Shown here: in pieces, positions 47,407-58,543 of the stretch
Layout of the letters: every line of letters begins with the position of its first letter
How positions within the stretch are numbered: position 1 is the stretch's first letter
Assembly (NCBI GenBank): GCA_009668225.1
Contig: WJYK01000016.1
Coordinates: forward strand, 1-64,000
Reading direction: 5' to 3'
Source: Enterobacteriaceae bacterium RIT693
Lineage (GTDB): Bacteria; Pseudomonadota; Gammaproteobacteria; Enterobacterales; Enterobacteriaceae
Length of the DNA: 64,000 nucleotides
The notes under the pieces: model-generated
Seen by the model: only the letters and a program-made list of their open reading frames with translations
Databases searched by the model: none
Told to the model about the DNA's origin: nothing
Made by a program: the position numbers and the translations under genes

Positions 47407-47961
47407 ATGACCAAGCAGCCCGAAGACTGGCTCGACGACGTGCCCGATAATGAAAATGAAGACGAAGATGATGAAATTATCTGGGTCAGTAAAAGTGAGA
47501 TTAAGCGCGACGCCGAAGAGCTAAAACATCTGGGCGTTGAGCTGATGGAACTGGGCAAAAATGCCCTGGAAAAAATCCCGCTCGACGACGATTTGCGTGC
47601 CGCGATTGAACTGGCGCAGCGTATTAAGAAAGAAGGACGTCGCCGCCAGATACAGCTGATCGGCAAGATGATGCGTTCTCGCGATATGGATCCGATCCGT
47701 CAGGCGCTCGACAAGCTGAAAAACCGTCACAACCAGCAGGTTTCGCTGTTCCACAAGCTGGAAGCGCTGCGCGACCGTCTGGTCGAGGAAGGCGACGAGG
47801 CGATGAGCGAAGTCCTGAGACTTTATCCGCAGGCTGACCGCCAGCAGCTGCGCGTGCTTATCCGCAACGCGCAAAAAGAAAAAGCGGCCAACAAGCCGCC
47901 TAAGTCCTACCGTCAGATCTTCTCCTACCTTCGCGAACTCGCCGAAGCGCAGGAAAGCTAA
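47407..47961 (+). CDS. darP: dual-action ribosomal maturation protein DarP (YjgA)
   Basis: DarP binds late 50S assembly intermediates and helps fold the peptidyl-transferase centre. The 184-residue protein has an acidic N-terminus ([17 protein letters not shown]), then a highly charged three-helix region with [16 protein letters not shown] and [25 protein letters not shown] lies 8 bases upstream of the ATG. It is divergent from pmbA, 100 bp apart, conserved from E. coli. A GC hairpin (AGCGCTGGCC/GGCCAGCGCT, 47968-48000) without a U-tract follows. Confidence 0.95.
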   Translation: MTKQPEDWLDDVPDNENEDEDDEIIWVSKSEIKRDAEELKHLGVELMELGKNALEKIPLDDDLRAAIELAQRIKKEGRRRQIQLIGKMMRSRDMDPIRQALDKLKNRHNQQVSLFHKLEALRDRLVEEGDEAMSEVLRLYPQADRQQLRVLIRNAQKEKAANKPPKSYRQIFSYLRELAEAQES

Positions 47962-48019
47962 GACGCTAGCGCTGGCCCGATATTCTCCGCGGCCAGCGCT
48001 CAATATCTTCTGACCTTTT

Positions 48020-48649
48020 TCAGGTCAAATTACTGCGTCGATAAAGCGCCACGCCCACCGCCAGCACGGCGAGCATTCCCGCACAGCTGCGGTTCACCCA
48101 GCGCATCACGTTAGCGGAAAACTTACGCATCGCATGGCGGCCACCCCAGGCATAAATCGTCATCATAATGCAGTCGATAATTGCGCTGACCAGCGCCAGA
48201 ATCATGTACTGCATCGCCACCGGCTCCTGCGGGCGGATGAACTGTGGTAAAAAGGCCGAGAAAAACAGCAGCCCTTTCGGGTTGGATAAACCGACCATCA
48301 GCGAACGTAAAAACGCCGTCTTGCCCGTTGCTACCGCCGCCGACGCGCTCACGCTTAGAGCCTTAGCAGGGGCGCGCCACAGCACGTAAGCCAGATACAC
48401 CAGATAAAGCGCACCGCCCCACTTCACCACCGCAAACAGCTGCTCGGAAGCCTGCAACAACGCGCCCAGTCCACAGCCTACGGCACCAATCAGCAACAGG
48501 TCGGCAAGTACCGCACCGAGAAAGCCGTAGCCCGCAATGCGCATCCCGTAAGTCGCCCCGTTATTGAGCGCCAAAAGCATCGACGGGCCGGGCGTCACCA
48601 TGACCGCGCTAACGGCGATGACATAAAGAAAAAGCGTGGTGATATCCAT
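48020..48649 (-). CDS. LysE/RhtB-family amino-acid exporter
   Basis: The 209-residue inner-membrane protein has about six hydrophobic segments and the family N-terminal signature MVTPGPSMLLALNNGATYG. A later block VGLSNPKGLLFFSAFLPQF is equally typical. The substrate cannot be read from sequence: RhtB-type members export homoserine, threonine and related amino acids. I start at the ATG at 48649; a TTG lies one codon earlier. The gene has its own small intergenic space and is not obviously in an operon. Confidence 0.87.
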   Translation of the reverse strand: MDITTLFLYVIAVSAVMVTPGPSMLLALNNGATYGMRIAGYGFLGAVLADLLLIGAVGCGLGALLQASEQLFAVVKWGGALYLVYLAYVLWRAPAKALSVSASAAVATGKTAFLRSLMVGLSNPKGLLFFSAFLPQFIRPQEPVAMQYMILALVSAIIDCIMMTIYAWGGRHAMRKFSANVMRWVNRSCAGMLAVLAVGVALYRRSNLT

Positions 48650-48724
48650 CAATCAAGTCCTGGTCAAAAAATACGTCAGCGCCCGCCGGTGATTGGCCGG
48701 CGAACACATTAAGAAAGTTGTGGT

Positions 48725-49255
48725 TTAAACGCTGCGTTCCATTACGACGCGGCAGAGATCGTCAAAAAATCGCTGATACCGCGCCTCGGCGATAGGCTGC
48801 GGATAGCTCAGCACGATCAGCTGATGGTCGGGAATGTCCGCATGGTAGGTCGGGTGGAAATGCGGGTATGCGTTTTCACTGAACCCGAGGCTTTGGTAAA
48901 AGCGCAGCCGCTTATGGGCGATTTCCGTGGTCAGCGGATCGATTTCGAGAATGGTTTGCGGGTAAAGCTGTAAAAACTGGCTAAGCATCCGTTTGCCATA
49001 GCCCTGTGCGCGCAGTTGGCCATTGACGGCAAGATGTTCGATATAGGCGTAATCGCCGAAGCCCCATGCGCCAATCATGCCGACAAACTGCTCGCCGTCA
49101 AACCACGCCTGCAGGCTGTAGTTTGGGTTGGCAAGTGCGCTGACTTTTGCGTCGGGCTGGCGTTTTTCATGCCGGGGAAAGGCGCTTTCATACAGCTCGT
49201 CCACGCATTCAAAATACGGGGAGCGGCGGTCGGTAATTCGTTTTATCGTTAGCAT
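48725..49255 (-). CDS. GNAT family N-acetyltransferase
   Basis: The 176-residue protein has a single GNAT domain with the acetyl-CoA loop LRAQGYGKRML at about 82-92, preceded by the strand IEHLAVNGQ and followed by LRFYQSLGFSENAYPHFHP. Substrate unknown. It is transcribed on the minus strand and lies 104 bp from the end of epmA, after the epmA terminator. I cannot link it to a named enzyme. Confidence 0.85.
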   Translation of the reverse strand: MLTIKRITDRRSPYFECVDELYESAFPRHEKRQPDAKVSALANPNYSLQAWFDGEQFVGMIGAWGFGDYAYIEHLAVNGQLRAQGYGKRMLSQFLQLYPQTILEIDPLTTEIAHKRLRFYQSLGFSENAYPHFHPTYHADIPDHQLIVLSYPQPIAEARYQRFFDDLCRVVMERSV

Positions 49256-49319
49256 GGCGCGCAGTTTATCAAATGAACACGCAGAAATAACCTGCGGTGG
49301 GCTATGTAAGCATGGGCTA

Positions 49320-49345
49320 AAAAAATGGCCCCAAATGTGGGGCCA
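49320..49345 (-). terminator. epmA terminator
   Basis: On the minus strand TGGCCCC (complement of 49339-49345) pairs with GGGGCCA (complement of 49326-49332) around a 6-nt loop, followed by a run of Ts (complement of 49319-49325). It lies 14 bp after the epmA stop. Confidence 0.92.
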
Positions 49346-49359
49346 CTCTCCTTCGAGCG

Positions 49360-50337
49360 TTAAGCCCGATCGACGGGAAAGGCTAAAACCTCGGAGAGGC
49401 TTTCCGCCCCCAGCGCCAACATGATCAGGCGGTCAACGCCCAGCGCCACGCCGGAGCTGTCCGGCATACCCGCTTCCAGCGCCGCCAACAGGTTCACATC
49501 TACCGGCTGCTGCGGCAGGCCTCGTGCTGCACGCTTGCGGTTATCCTGCTCAAAACGCTGCTGCTGTTCGCGCGCGTCGGTCAGTTCGTGGAAGCCGTTC
49601 GCCAGCTCAATCCCTTTAAAGTACACCTCAAAGCGCTCCGCCACGCGGTGATCTTCGGTGCTGATCTGCGCCAGAGACGCCTGGCTTGCCGGGAAGTGAT
49701 AAACGAAAGTCGGCTTGTCTTTACCAATCTGCGGCTCTACGCCCATGGCGAACAGAAGCTGCAGCAGCGTATCCCGGTCTTCTTCTTTGTCGGCGATGTT
49801 GCTCAGGTCAAGCTTCGCCGCCGCTTCACGCAGCTGGGTTTTGTCGGCAGACAGCGGGTCAATGTCCAGGTGACGCTGGAATGCCTGCTGATAAGAGAGG
49901 CTTTCTGCGGCACCGCACTCCAGTACCTGCTGCAGCAGGTCATCCACCTCATTCATCAGGCGGTACATGTCGTAGTGCGGACGGTACCACTCGAGCATGG
50001 TGAATTCCGGGTTGTGATGACGCCCCATCTCTTCATTACGGAAACTGCGACACAGCTGGAACACAGGGCCACAGCCCGCCGCCAGCAGGCGCTTCATGTG
50101 ATATTCCGGGCTGGTCATCAGGTACAGATTCATGCCCTGAGAGTGGCCTGGACCGACGAAACGGGTTTCAAACGGCACCAGATGGATGTCGGTTACCGTC
50201 GCCTGGCTCATGCAGGGTGTTTCCACCTCCAGAACGCCGCGGTCGGCGAAGAAGCGCCGAATCTCCGCCATAATGGCGGCGCGTTTTAGCAGGTTGGGGA
50301 TGGATGCGCTCGGCTGCCAGGTGGCCGTTTCGCTCAT
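49360..50337 (-). CDS. epmA: elongation factor P-(R)-beta-lysine ligase EpmA
   Basis: EpmA is a class II lysyl-tRNA-synthetase paralogue that joins (R)-beta-lysine to Lys34 of EF-P. The 325-residue protein lacks the anticodon-binding domain. Class II motifs are visible: motif 2 [20 protein letters not shown] (about 100-119) and motif 3 [12 protein letters not shown] near the C-terminus. The ATG at 50337 gives the family start MSETATWQP. EpmB, which makes the beta-lysine, and EF-P are encoded about 9 kb away in this window. It is divergent from frdA across 382 bp. Confidence 0.96.
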   Translation of the reverse strand: MSETATWQPSASIPNLLKRAAIMAEIRRFFADRGVLEVETPCMSQATVTDIHLVPFETRFVGPGHSQGMNLYLMTSPEYHMKRLLAAGCGPVFQLCRSFRNEEMGRHHNPEFTMLEWYRPHYDMYRLMNEVDDLLQQVLECGAAESLSYQQAFQRHLDIDPLSADKTQLREAAAKLDLSNIADKEEDRDTLLQLLFAMGVEPQIGKDKPTFVYHFPASQASLAQISTEDHRVAERFEVYFKGIELANGFHELTDAREQQQRFEQDNRKRAARGLPQQPVDVNLLAALEAGMPDSSGVALGVDRLIMLALGAESLSEVLAFPVDRA

Positions 50338-50566
50338 GAGAAAGTCTCCGTATTTATGCAAGGCCGAGAAGTCTACCCGCATCACAGAAAGGAGACAAAT
50401 TTTGCGCAGAGAATTTTAGTTTCGGCGCTTACTGGCAGGGCCTAAGCAAACTTTTTCTCGTGCCCCAGCCGCCGTTTTTTTCTTCGCATTACAACATTTC
50501 AAAAATTAATTTTGTGACGCAATTCATTAACAGAAGTAATTAATCAGCACACAGATCGGCAAAAAA

Positions 50567-50608
50567 ATCGAACAAATCAAATTTCCCTAAAATCCCTCCG
50601 GTTATACT
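50567..50608 (+). promoter_or_regulatory. frd promoter with FNR site
   Basis: ATCGAACAAATCAA (50567-50580) resembles the FNR box of the E. coli frd promoter, with one perfect ATCAA half. The -10 TATACT is at 50603-50608, so the likely start near 50615 puts the FNR box centre at about -41.5, the class II position. The rest of the 382-bp epmA-frdA gap shows AT-rich DNA and a purine-rich AAAAAGGAGCAGG leader but nothing I can name. Confidence 0.75.
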
Positions 50609-50719
50609 TCATCTACCTAAAAAGGAGCAGGGATACACCTTTCGCAGCCACCGCCTTTCTGACGGTGAATACCCTTTGGTCGTATAGCTTTGCGAATTAC
50701 TACAATCTGGAGGAATGTC

Positions 50720-52510
50720 GTGCAAACCTTTCAAGCCGATCTCGCCATTATAGGCGCCGGCGGAGCAGGCCTACGAGCAGCCATTGCGGCAGCCCAGGCT
50801 AATCCACAGGCAAAAATCGCTCTGATTTCCAAAGTCTACCCAATGCGCAGCCACACGGTTGCCGCCGAAGGGGGTTCCGCTGCCGTCGCGCAGGATCACG
50901 ACAGCTTCGACTACCATTTTCACGACACCGTTGCCGGGGGCGACTGGCTGTGTGAGCAGGATGTGGTCGACTACTTTGTCCACCATTGCCCAACCGAAAT
51001 GACCCAGCTTGAGCAGTGGGGCTGCCCGTGGAGCCGCCGCCCGGACGGCAGCGTCAACGTCAGGCGCTTCGGCGGCATGAAGATCGAACGTACCTGGTTC
51101 GCCGCCGATAAAACCGGCTTCCATATGCTCCACACGCTGTTCCAGACCTCCCTTCAGTTCCCGCAAATTCAACGCTTCGACGAACACTTCGTCCTCGACA
51201 TTCTGGTCGATGACGGGCAGGCGCGCGGCGTGGTCGCGATGAACATGATGGAAGGCGAGCTGGTGCAGATCCGCGCCAACGCGGTAGTGATGGCCACCGG
51301 CGGTGCCGGACGTGTTTATCGCTACAACACCAACGGCGGCATCGTCACCGGGGACGGCATGGGCATGGCGCTGAGCCACGGCGTACCGCTTCGCGATATG
51401 GAGTTTGTGCAATATCACCCAACCGGGCTGCCGGGCTCCGGCATCCTGATGACCGAAGGCTGCCGCGGCGAAGGCGGCATTCTGGTAAACAAAAACGGTT
51501 ATCGCTACCTGCAGGATTACGGCATGGGGCCGGAAACCCCGCTCGGCGAGCCGAAGAACAAATACATGGAACTCGGCCCGCGCGATAAAGTGTCTCAGGC
51601 CTTCTGGCATGAGTGGCGCAAAGGCAACACCATATCAACCCCGCGCGGTGACGTGGTTTACCTCGACCTGCGCCACCTGGGCGAGAAAAAGCTGCTTGAG
51701 CGCCTGCCGTTTATCTGCGAACTGGCAAAAGCCTATGTCGGCGTCGACCCAATCAAAGAGCCTATTCCAGTCCGCCCGACCGCGCACTACACCATGGGCG
51801 GGATTGAAACCGACACTAAATGCGAAACCCGCATCAAAGGGCTTTACGCAGTAGGTGAATGTTCTTCCGTGGGCCTGCACGGGGCCAACCGTCTTGGCTC
51901 TAACTCGCTGGCGGAACTTGTGGTGTTCGGCCGTCTCGCGGGCGAGCAGGCGATGGCGCGCGCCGCTCAGGCACAGCCGGCAAACGACGCTGCGCTGAGC
52001 GCTCAGGCCGCCGATGTTGAAGGTCGACTGAAGCAGCTGGTCAACCAGGAGGGCAACGAAAACTGGTCGAAAATCCGCGACGAGATGGGGCTTTCTATGG
52101 AAGAAGGCTGCGGGATTTACCGCACGCCGGAGTTGATGCAAAAGACCGTCGACAAGCTGGCAGAGCTGCAGGAACGCTTCAAGCGCGTGCGCATTACCGA
52201 CACCTCCAGCGTTTTCAATACCGACCTGCTGTACACCATCGAACTGGGCCACGGCCTGAACGTTGCCGAATGTATGGCGCACTCAGCCATCGCGCGTAAA
52301 GAGTCACGCGGCGCTCACCAGCGTCTGGATGAAGGCTGTACCGAGCGTGATGACGTCAACTTCCTTAAGCATACGCTGGCCTTCCGCGATGCCGACGGTA
52401 CAACCCGTCTTGAGTACAGCGATGTGAAGATCACCACGCTGCCTCCGGCAAAACGCGTGTACGGCGCAGAAGCGGAAGACGCTGAGAAAAAGGAGAAGGC
52501 AAATGGCTGA
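50720..52510 (+). CDS. frdA: fumarate reductase flavoprotein subunit FrdA
   Basis: Catalytic subunit that reduces fumarate to succinate in anaerobic respiration. The 596-residue protein has the dinucleotide-binding loop [12 protein letters not shown], covalent FAD His45 in [12 protein letters not shown], and the active-site region [21 protein letters not shown] with the catalytic Arg in TEGCRGEG. The start is GTG at 50720 behind GGAGG; in-frame codons further upstream are in the leader. The end overlaps frdB by 8 bp. The C-terminal tail ([14 protein letters not shown]) is slightly shorter than in E. coli. Confidence 0.97.
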   Translation: MQTFQADLAIIGAGGAGLRAAIAAAQANPQAKIALISKVYPMRSHTVAAEGGSAAVAQDHDSFDYHFHDTVAGGDWLCEQDVVDYFVHHCPTEMTQLEQWGCPWSRRPDGSVNVRRFGGMKIERTWFAADKTGFHMLHTLFQTSLQFPQIQRFDEHFVLDILVDDGQARGVVAMNMMEGELVQIRANAVVMATGGAGRVYRYNTNGGIVTGDGMGMALSHGVPLRDMEFVQYHPTGLPGSGILMTEGCRGEGGILVNKNGYRYLQDYGMGPETPLGEPKNKYMELGPRDKVSQAFWHEWRKGNTISTPRGDVVYLDLRHLGEKKLLERLPFICELAKAYVGVDPIKEPIPVRPTAHYTMGGIETDTKCETRIKGLYAVGECSSVGLHGANRLGSNSLAELVVFGRLAGEQAMARAAQAQPANDAALSAQAADVEGRLKQLVNQEGNENWSKIRDEMGLSMEEGCGIYRTPELMQKTVDKLAELQERFKRVRITDTSSVFNTDLLYTIELGHGLNVAECMAHSAIARKESRGAHQRLDEGCTERDDVNFLKHTLAFRDADGTTRLEYSDVKITTLPPAKRVYGAEAEDAEKKEKANG

Positions 52511-53237
52511 GATGCAAACCCTGAAGATTGAGATTGTGCGCTACAACCCGGAGACGGACAGCAAGCCGCATAGCGCAATCTACGAGGTGCCTTTTGACGA
52601 ACAAACGTCGCTGTTGGACGGGCTGGGTTACATCAAAGATAACCTTGCGCCAGACCTCAGCTACCGCTGGTCGTGCCGCATGGCGATTTGCGGCTCCTGC
52701 GGCATGATGGTCAACAAAGTGCCGAAGCTTGCCTGTAAAACCTTCCTGCGCGAATACACCAACGGCATCAAGGTTGAAGCGCTGGCTAACTTCCCGATTG
52801 AGCGCGATTTAGTGGTCGACATGACTCACTTTATCGAAAGCCTGGAGTCGATTAAGCCTTATATTATCGGCAACTCGCGCACGCCGGACCAGGGGCCGAA
52901 CACGCAGACGCCCGCACAGATGGCGAAATACCATCAGTTCTCCGGCTGCATCAACTGCGGGCTGTGCTACGCCGCCTGCCCGCAGTTTGGCCTTAACCCT
53001 GAGTTTATCGGTCCGGCAGCTATCACCCTCGCCCACCGCTACAACCTGGACAGCCGTGACCACGGCAAGAAACAGCGTATGCCGCAGCTTAACGGGCAGA
53101 ATGGCGTCTGGAGCTGCACCTTTGTCGGCTTCTGCTCCGAAGTCTGCCCAAAACACGTCGATCCGGCTGCAGCCATCCAGCAGGGCAAAGTCGAAAGTTC
53201 GAAAGACTTTTTGATTGCTACCCTGAAACCACGCTAA
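52503..53237 (+). CDS. frdB: fumarate reductase iron-sulfur subunit FrdB
   Basis: Electron-transfer subunit with three clusters: [2Fe-2S] ligands in [10 protein letters not shown] (about 58-67) plus a later Cys, and the [4Fe-4S]/[3Fe-4S] ligands in [12 protein letters not shown] and CSEVCPKHV. The 244 residues are the normal length. It overlaps frdA, and AAGGAGAAGG precedes its ATG. It passes electrons from menaquinol at FrdCD to FrdA on the cytoplasmic side of the membrane. Confidence 0.97.
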   Translation: MAEMQTLKIEIVRYNPETDSKPHSAIYEVPFDEQTSLLDGLGYIKDNLAPDLSYRWSCRMAICGSCGMMVNKVPKLACKTFLREYTNGIKVEALANFPIERDLVVDMTHFIESLESIKPYIIGNSRTPDQGPNTQTPAQMAKYHQFSGCINCGLCYAACPQFGLNPEFIGPAAITLAHRYNLDSRDHGKKQRMPQLNGQNGVWSCTFVGFCSEVCPKHVDPAAAIQQGKVESSKDFLIATLKPR

Positions 53238-53247
53238 GGAGTGCACC

Positions 53248-53643
53248 ATGACTACGAAACGTAAGCCTTATGTCCGCCCCATGGCGCCAACCTGGTGGCG
53301 GCAATTGGGCTTCTACCGTTTTTATATGCTGCGTGAAGGCACTTCGGTACCGACCGTCTGGTTCAGCATTGTGCTGATTTACGGACTTTTTTCGCTGAAA
53401 CACGGCGTGGAAGGCTGGGCAGGCTTCGTCGGTTTTCTGCAAAACCCGATTGTGATTATCCTCAACCTCATCACCCTGGCGGCCGCCGTGCTGCATACCA
53501 AAACGTGGTTTGAGCTGGCGCCGAAGGCCGCTAACGTCATCGTGAAGGGCGAAAAAATGGGACCTGAGCCGATCATCAAAGGACTGTGGGTTGTCACTGC
53601 ACTGGTGACTGTCGTCGTGCTGCTTATAGCACTGTTCTGGTAA
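53248..53643 (+). CDS. frdC: fumarate reductase membrane anchor FrdC
   Basis: The 131-residue anchor has three membrane helices and the conserved start [20 protein letters not shown]. Glu30-type quinol-site region is seen in [16 protein letters not shown]. It holds FrdAB to the inner membrane with FrdD and binds menaquinol. AAGGAG lies 8 bases upstream of its ATG, 10 bp after frdB. Confidence 0.97.
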   Translation: MTTKRKPYVRPMAPTWWRQLGFYRFYMLREGTSVPTVWFSIVLIYGLFSLKHGVEGWAGFVGFLQNPIVIILNLITLAAAVLHTKTWFELAPKAANVIVKGEKMGPEPIIKGLWVVTALVTVVVLLIALFW

Positions 53644-53653
53644 GGAGGCTGCC

Positions 53654-54013
53654 GTGATCAATCAAAATCCAAAACGCTCCGACGAGCCGGTATTCTGGGG
53701 CCTGTTTGGCGCAGGCGGCATGTGGGGTGCGATTTTCGCGCCAGTCATCGTGCTGCTGGTCGGCATCATGCTGCCGCTTGGCCTGTTCCCGGGCGACGCC
53801 CTGAGCTTTGACCGTATCTATGCCTTCGCCCACAGCTGGGTTGGCCGCCTGTTCCTGCTGCTGATGATTGTGCTGCCATTATGGTGTGGCCTGCACCGTA
53901 TTCACCATGCGATGCATGACCTGAAAATCCATGTCCCGGCCGGGAAATGGGTATTTTACGGGCTTGCCGCCATTCTGACCGTGGTGACAATTATTGGTTT
54001 ACTGACGCTTTAA
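53654..54013 (+). CDS. frdD: fumarate reductase membrane anchor FrdD
   Basis: The 119-residue second anchor has three membrane helices and the conserved [20 protein letters not shown] and [15 protein letters not shown] segments. GTG start at 53654 with AAGGAGG upstream. It ends the frdABCD operon at a strong terminator. In E. coli K-12 the same terminator region doubles as the ampC attenuator; here ampR separates them. Confidence 0.97.
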   Translation: MINQNPKRSDEPVFWGLFGAGGMWGAIFAPVIVLLVGIMLPLGLFPGDALSFDRIYAFAHSWVGRLFLLLMIVLPLWCGLHRIHHAMHDLKIHVPAGKWVFYGLAAILTVVTIIGLLTL

Positions 54014-54032
54014 CCGCTTCTTAGCGTGCAAT

Positions 54033-54059
54033 AAGGCCTGCCACTGTGCAGGCCTTTTT
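54033..54059. terminator. terminator between frdD and ampR
   Basis: AAGGCCTGC (54033-54041) pairs perfectly with GCAGGCCTT (54048-54056) around a 6-nt loop, followed by TTTTT on the + strand. The stem is close to the convergent ampR stop (54058) and can also serve as its terminator on the other strand (weaker run, TTATT). Confidence 0.92.
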
Positions 54060-54933
54060 AGTTTCTACATTGCCCGGTGATCCATGCGGAGAAATCCAGC
54101 ATCGCAGGTGTTTCCGGACGAGATTGCAACCGCGTTAACCAATAGCTCCCCAGGGTGATTTCAGCGTCAAAGGGGCGCACAATCCGCTCGCTGTTCAACA
54201 AGTGGGTAAACATATTCACCGGAGCAATTGCAACCCCCACGCCTGCCTGCGCAGCTTCCAGCATCGTTATGGAGGAATCAAACACCATCACCAGATGCGT
54301 CGGCGAAGGCGTTGGCCCCTCCGCGGCCTGTAACCATGCAGACCACTCGTCACGCCGGTAAGAGCGCAGCAAAGTAAACTTCAATATGTCAGCAGGATTT
54401 TGCAGTTCAGCCGCCAGCGCAGGTGAACAAAGTGGAGTAAGCGGCGCATCACACAAAAAGGTAGCCTCAGTACCGTGCCAGGCCCCGCTGCCAAATCGCA
54501 CGGTGTAATCCAGCCCTTCTGCCGCCGGATCAACCCGATTATTGTGGGTTGAAAGCTGCAGGTCGATGTGCGGATAACACCGCTGAAAATGCGCCAGTCT
54601 TGGCAGCAGAAAACCGGTGGCAAACGTTCCTACAACGCCAAGCTTAAGTTTTTCTCTCGCCTGCATCCCCGAAAAACGGTCAAGCATGCCCGCAATACGG
54701 TCAAACGAATCATTTAGTACAGGTAACAGGTTTTCACCTTCCGTGGTGAGCATCAGGCCGCGGGAAACGCGAACAAATAGCTGACAGTGCAGATGTTCTT
54801 CCAGCGCTTTTACCTGCTGGCTGATGGCGGAATGCGTGACATTCAGTTCAATAGCGGCATGCGTAAAGCTAAGGTGCCTGGCGGCGGCCTCAAAAGCACG
54901 CAGGGAGTTGAGCGGGATATAGCTGCGGGTCAT
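54058..54933 (-). CDS. ampR: LysR-type regulator of beta-lactamase, AmpR
   Basis: AmpR senses peptidoglycan intermediates: UDP-MurNAc-pentapeptide holds it as repressor, and anhydro-muropeptides convert it to an activator of ampC. The 291-residue protein matches Enterobacter and Citrobacter AmpR: MTRSYIPLNSLRAFEAAARHL, then LFVRVSRGLMLTTEGENLLP and the effector domain with STHNNRVDPAAEGLDYTVRF. Being intact and divergent from ampC, it predicts an inducible AmpC phenotype; derepression also depends on ampD and ampG elsewhere. Confidence 0.96.
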   Translation of the reverse strand: MTRSYIPLNSLRAFEAAARHLSFTHAAIELNVTHSAISQQVKALEEHLHCQLFVRVSRGLMLTTEGENLLPVLNDSFDRIAGMLDRFSGMQAREKLKLGVVGTFATGFLLPRLAHFQRCYPHIDLQLSTHNNRVDPAAEGLDYTVRFGSGAWHGTEATFLCDAPLTPLCSPALAAELQNPADILKFTLLRSYRRDEWSAWLQAAEGPTPSPTHLVMVFDSSITMLEAAQAGVGVAIAPVNMFTHLLNSERIVRPFDAEITLGSYWLTRLQSRPETPAMLDFSAWITGQCRN

Positions 54934-56215
<1,282 letters not shown>

Positions 56216-56321
56216 CCCGCTGTGGCCTGTTTAATCACAGGCCCTATTATTTCCGGCTCCGCTCACACTTTTTTGCCAGCCGCCATCTACACTTAGCTAA
56301 AACCCCTGCAAGGAATCTGCT

Positions 56322-56855
56322 ATGCGCATTTGGCCCGCTGTCACCGCGCTTGCGGTTGCATTATTCGTTGTCTCCTGTAGCGCCCCAACCCCGCCTCCCA
56401 GCGTCACGGTGGTCAAAAACTTCGATGCTAAACGCTTTATCGGCACCTGGTATGAAATCGCCCGACTGGATCATAGTTTTGAAAGCGGTCTGAATCAGGT
56501 GACGGCCACCTACAGCTTTATGGATGACGGCGGGCTACGCGTGATAAATCGAGGTTTTAACCCGGACAGACAGATGTGGCAGCAGGTTGAAGGGAAGGCT
56601 TACTTTACCGGAGATCCGAGCGTAGCCGCGCTGAAAGTTTCGTTCTTTGGCCCATTCTACGGCGGCTATAACGTCATTGCACTGGATACAGACTATCGCC
56701 ATGCGCTGGTGTGCGGGCCGGATCTCAACTACCTGTGGATCCTTTCCCGCACACCAACCATCAGCAACGACCTCAGGCAACAGCTGCTGGCAACCGCCAC
56801 ACGCCAGGGCTTTGCCGTGGATAAATTGATTTGGGTGAAACAACCGGGCAGTTAA
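56322..56855 (+). CDS. blc: outer-membrane lipocalin Blc
   Basis: Bacterial lipocalin that binds lysophospholipids and is induced at stationary phase by RpoS in E. coli. The 177-residue precursor has lipobox VVSCS (Cys about 19). Lipocalin signature [14 protein letters not shown] follows at about 42-55, with a conserved [16 protein letters not shown] region near the C-terminus. It overlaps the convergent gdx by 4 bp, and 106 bp separate it from ampC. Confidence 0.95.
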   Translation: MRIWPAVTALAVALFVVSCSAPTPPPSVTVVKNFDAKRFIGTWYEIARLDHSFESGLNQVTATYSFMDDGGLRVINRGFNPDRQMWQQVEGKAYFTGDPSVAALKVSFFGPFYGGYNVIALDTDYRHALVCGPDLNYLWILSRTPTISNDLRQQLLATATRQGFAVDKLIWVKQPGS

Positions 56856-57169
56856 TGCGTGGAAAGTTTCAGGCCGATAATCCCAACCACAATCAGAGCC
56901 AGGCTAGCCAGACGCATCGGGTTAGCCGACTCTCCTAGCAGTAAAATACCGATAATTGCGGCGCCAACGGCGCCAATTCCTGTCCACACGGCGTAGGCCG
57001 TACCGGTCGGCAGGGTTTTCATTGCCCAGGAGAGCAATGCCATACTGACAACCATCGCAATAATCGTGATAACGCTTGGCCACAGGCGACTAAAACCGTG
57101 GGTATACTTAAGTCCTACCGCCCAAACCACTTCCAGTAATCCGGCAATAAACAGAACAATCCAGGCCAT
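56852..57169 (-). CDS. gdx: guanidinium exporter Gdx (SugE)
   Basis: A 105-residue four-helix SMR-family antiporter that exports guanidinium in exchange for protons. The conserved membrane Glu13 is present in [19 protein letters not shown], as is the [11 protein letters not shown] segment. The leader carries two ACGR hairpins of a guanidine-II riboswitch, which supports the guanidinium role rather than a chaperone-suppressor role suggested by the old name sugE. Confidence 0.96.
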   Translation of the reverse strand: MAWIVLFIAGLLEVVWAVGLKYTHGFSRLWPSVITIIAMVVSMALLSWAMKTLPTGTAYAVWTGIGAVGAAIIGILLLGESANPMRLASLALIVVGIIGLKLSTH

Positions 57170-57186
57170 AACAGCTCCAGTGAAAA

Positions 57187-57233
57187 ATGGGGCCGTCCCC
57201 GTTGAGAGATGCGCTTGCGGGTCGTCCCGTAAG
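57187..57233 (-). promoter_or_regulatory. guanidine-II (mini-ykkC) riboswitch of gdx
   Basis: On the minus strand two short hairpins have ACGR loops: CGGG-ACGA-CCCG (complement of 57218-57229) and GGGG-ACGG-CCCC (complement of 57189-57200), joined by 17 nt. The second stands 19 bases before the gdx start codon, near the ribosome site. This is the mini-ykkC architecture, in which each loop binds guanidinium and frees translation. Confidence 0.9.
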
Positions 57234-57452
57234 GCTTAGGTGAGAAAAGCATTTTAGCACCCGGCAGACACCATGGAAATCTGTTCGCAAATGCCGCTGA
57301 GTGAAATAATCGTTTCATCCCACAGGCCTTGCTAAGCCTGGAATTGACAGCGAATTCGCGCGTATTTCCCTGATTCATTTTGCCACATTTATTCATATGA
57401 TAAAACGTGGTTTGCCAGCCTGCAAACGCCGCAGTAATGATTAACGTGAAAC

Positions 57453-58067
57453 GTGAAAATGTATAGAATATTATTGGTTGATAGGTGTTACTTCAGCCGT
57501 CAGGGACTGACGCACTTGCTCAATCAGAAAAATAATCTGGCTACGGCAGTGAGTATTTCAGAGACAGATAATTTACTTCTCGCCCGGGAAAAAATTATAA
57601 AATGGCAACCTAATATGGTGATTGCCGACTTCAATAGTTTCTCAACCGCATTGCATAATATCCAACAACTTTCGACTATCTATTCAGCCTGTGGCGACAC
57701 GACGCGTTTACTGCTGCTACAAAGCGGGCAGCACCCGATGATTGCCGAATATTGTGCCACTCAGGGCAGCAACGACATTTGCGATAAGTCGCTATCATTA
57801 CCTGCATTAACCACGATAATTCAGCAGACTATTGCAGCCCGACCGCCATTTCGCGAAGTGAAGCGCCATATTACTCCGCTACTGACGTTACGCGAAGAGC
57901 GAATATTAAAACTGTGGAAGGAAGAGGCGAATAATGAATATATCGCTCGGGTAATGGATATAAGCGTAAAGACGGTGTATACCTACAAACGAAATATTCG
58001 TTTAAAACTGGGTGCAGATAATAGACTGGCGCTATTTCTGAATATCCCTGAGGCTGTTTTAGAATAG
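57453..58067 (+). CDS. LuxR-family response-regulator-like protein, probably EcnR/EntR
   Basis: The 204-residue protein has a degenerate receiver-like domain (about 1-130, YRILLVDRCYFSRQGLTHLL, with Asp about 58 in MVIADFNSF but only one Asp in the first acidic pocket) and a LuxR-type helix-turn-helix at about 140-200: LTLREERILKLWKEEANNEY, then VSVKTVYTYKRNIRLKLGA-like VSVKT/ISVKTVYTYK. It lies next to the entericidin genes, where Citrobacter carries ecnR (entR). The start may be GTG at 57453 or ATG at 57459. AT-rich composition sets it apart. Control of ecnAB or of ampC-region genes is inference. Confidence 0.7.
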   Translation: MKMYRILLVDRCYFSRQGLTHLLNQKNNLATAVSISETDNLLLAREKIIKWQPNMVIADFNSFSTALHNIQQLSTIYSACGDTTRLLLLQSGQHPMIAEYCATQGSNDICDKSLSLPALTTIIQQTIAARPPFREVKRHITPLLTLREERILKLWKEEANNEYIARVMDISVKTVYTYKRNIRLKLGADNRLALFLNIPEAVLE

Positions 58068-58098
58068 CGGCACGGTTATATTACCGTACCGCAAATCA

Positions 58099-58245
58099 TT
58101 ATTGCTGAGCTTTTGTTGCCGCACCAGAAATAGCATGGCCGCCGCTTTGGATATCCTCACCTACACCGCGCGTGGTGTTGCAGGCGGTCAACAAGGATGA
58201 AAGAACGACGAGAGAGAAAAACGCAGCAAGGGTTTTCTTAATCAT
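58099..58245 (-). CDS. ecnB: entericidin B lipoprotein
   Basis: The 48-residue lipoprotein starts [20 protein letters not shown], has lipobox LTAC and continues [20 protein letters not shown], closely matching E. coli EcnB. It is the toxin-like partner of the entericidin pair, expressed by RpoS in stationary phase. The start codon ATG at 58243-58245 has an AAAAGG-type ribosome site. It lies 101 bp downstream of ecnA on the same strand. Confidence 0.95.
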   Translation of the reverse strand: MIKKTLAAFFSLVVLSSLLTACNTTRGVGEDIQSGGHAISGAATKAQQ

Positions 58246-58346
58246 GAGCTTTTCCTTTTAGCAATGTTGTTTGTGTATAGCTCGTTAAGCATAGACAAAA
58301 AACGGCGCGATGAAGGAAAAGTGGAGCGTTTTCGGAACAGAGGAAA

Positions 58347-58481
58347 TTATTTATTGGCCGCGCGCTCGATAGCGCCGCCGAGATGCTGCAGGTCTTCACC
58401 AAAGCCACGCGTCGTATGGCAGCCAGACAGCGCAGCGGCCAGCAGCGAGATAAAGAGAATTTGTTTCAGTAAACGGTTCAT
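58347..58481 (-). CDS. ecnA: entericidin A lipoprotein
   Basis: The 44-residue lipoprotein starts MNRLLKQILFISLLAAALSG with lipobox LSGC, then HTTRGFGEDLQHLGGAIERA. It is the antidote-type partner of EcnB in the published model. The TTRGFGED block is shared with EcnB and shows the two arose by duplication. A GGCAGGGAAG ribosome site precedes the ATG. It is downstream of the efp region on the same strand (62 bp after the efp stop). Confidence 0.93.
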   Translation of the reverse strand: MNRLLKQILFISLLAAALSGCHTTRGFGEDLQHLGGAIERAANK

Positions 58482-58543
58482 CTTCCCTGCCTTATTAAAG
58501 CGGCGGCGCAGGCGTCTGGCGCCGCGCCGCGAACCTTCGCGAA

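Noticed and set aside
47307-47666. 120-codon N-terminal extension of pmbA
   Set aside because: It lies antisense to darP, is serine-rich noise and goes beyond the 450-residue family length.
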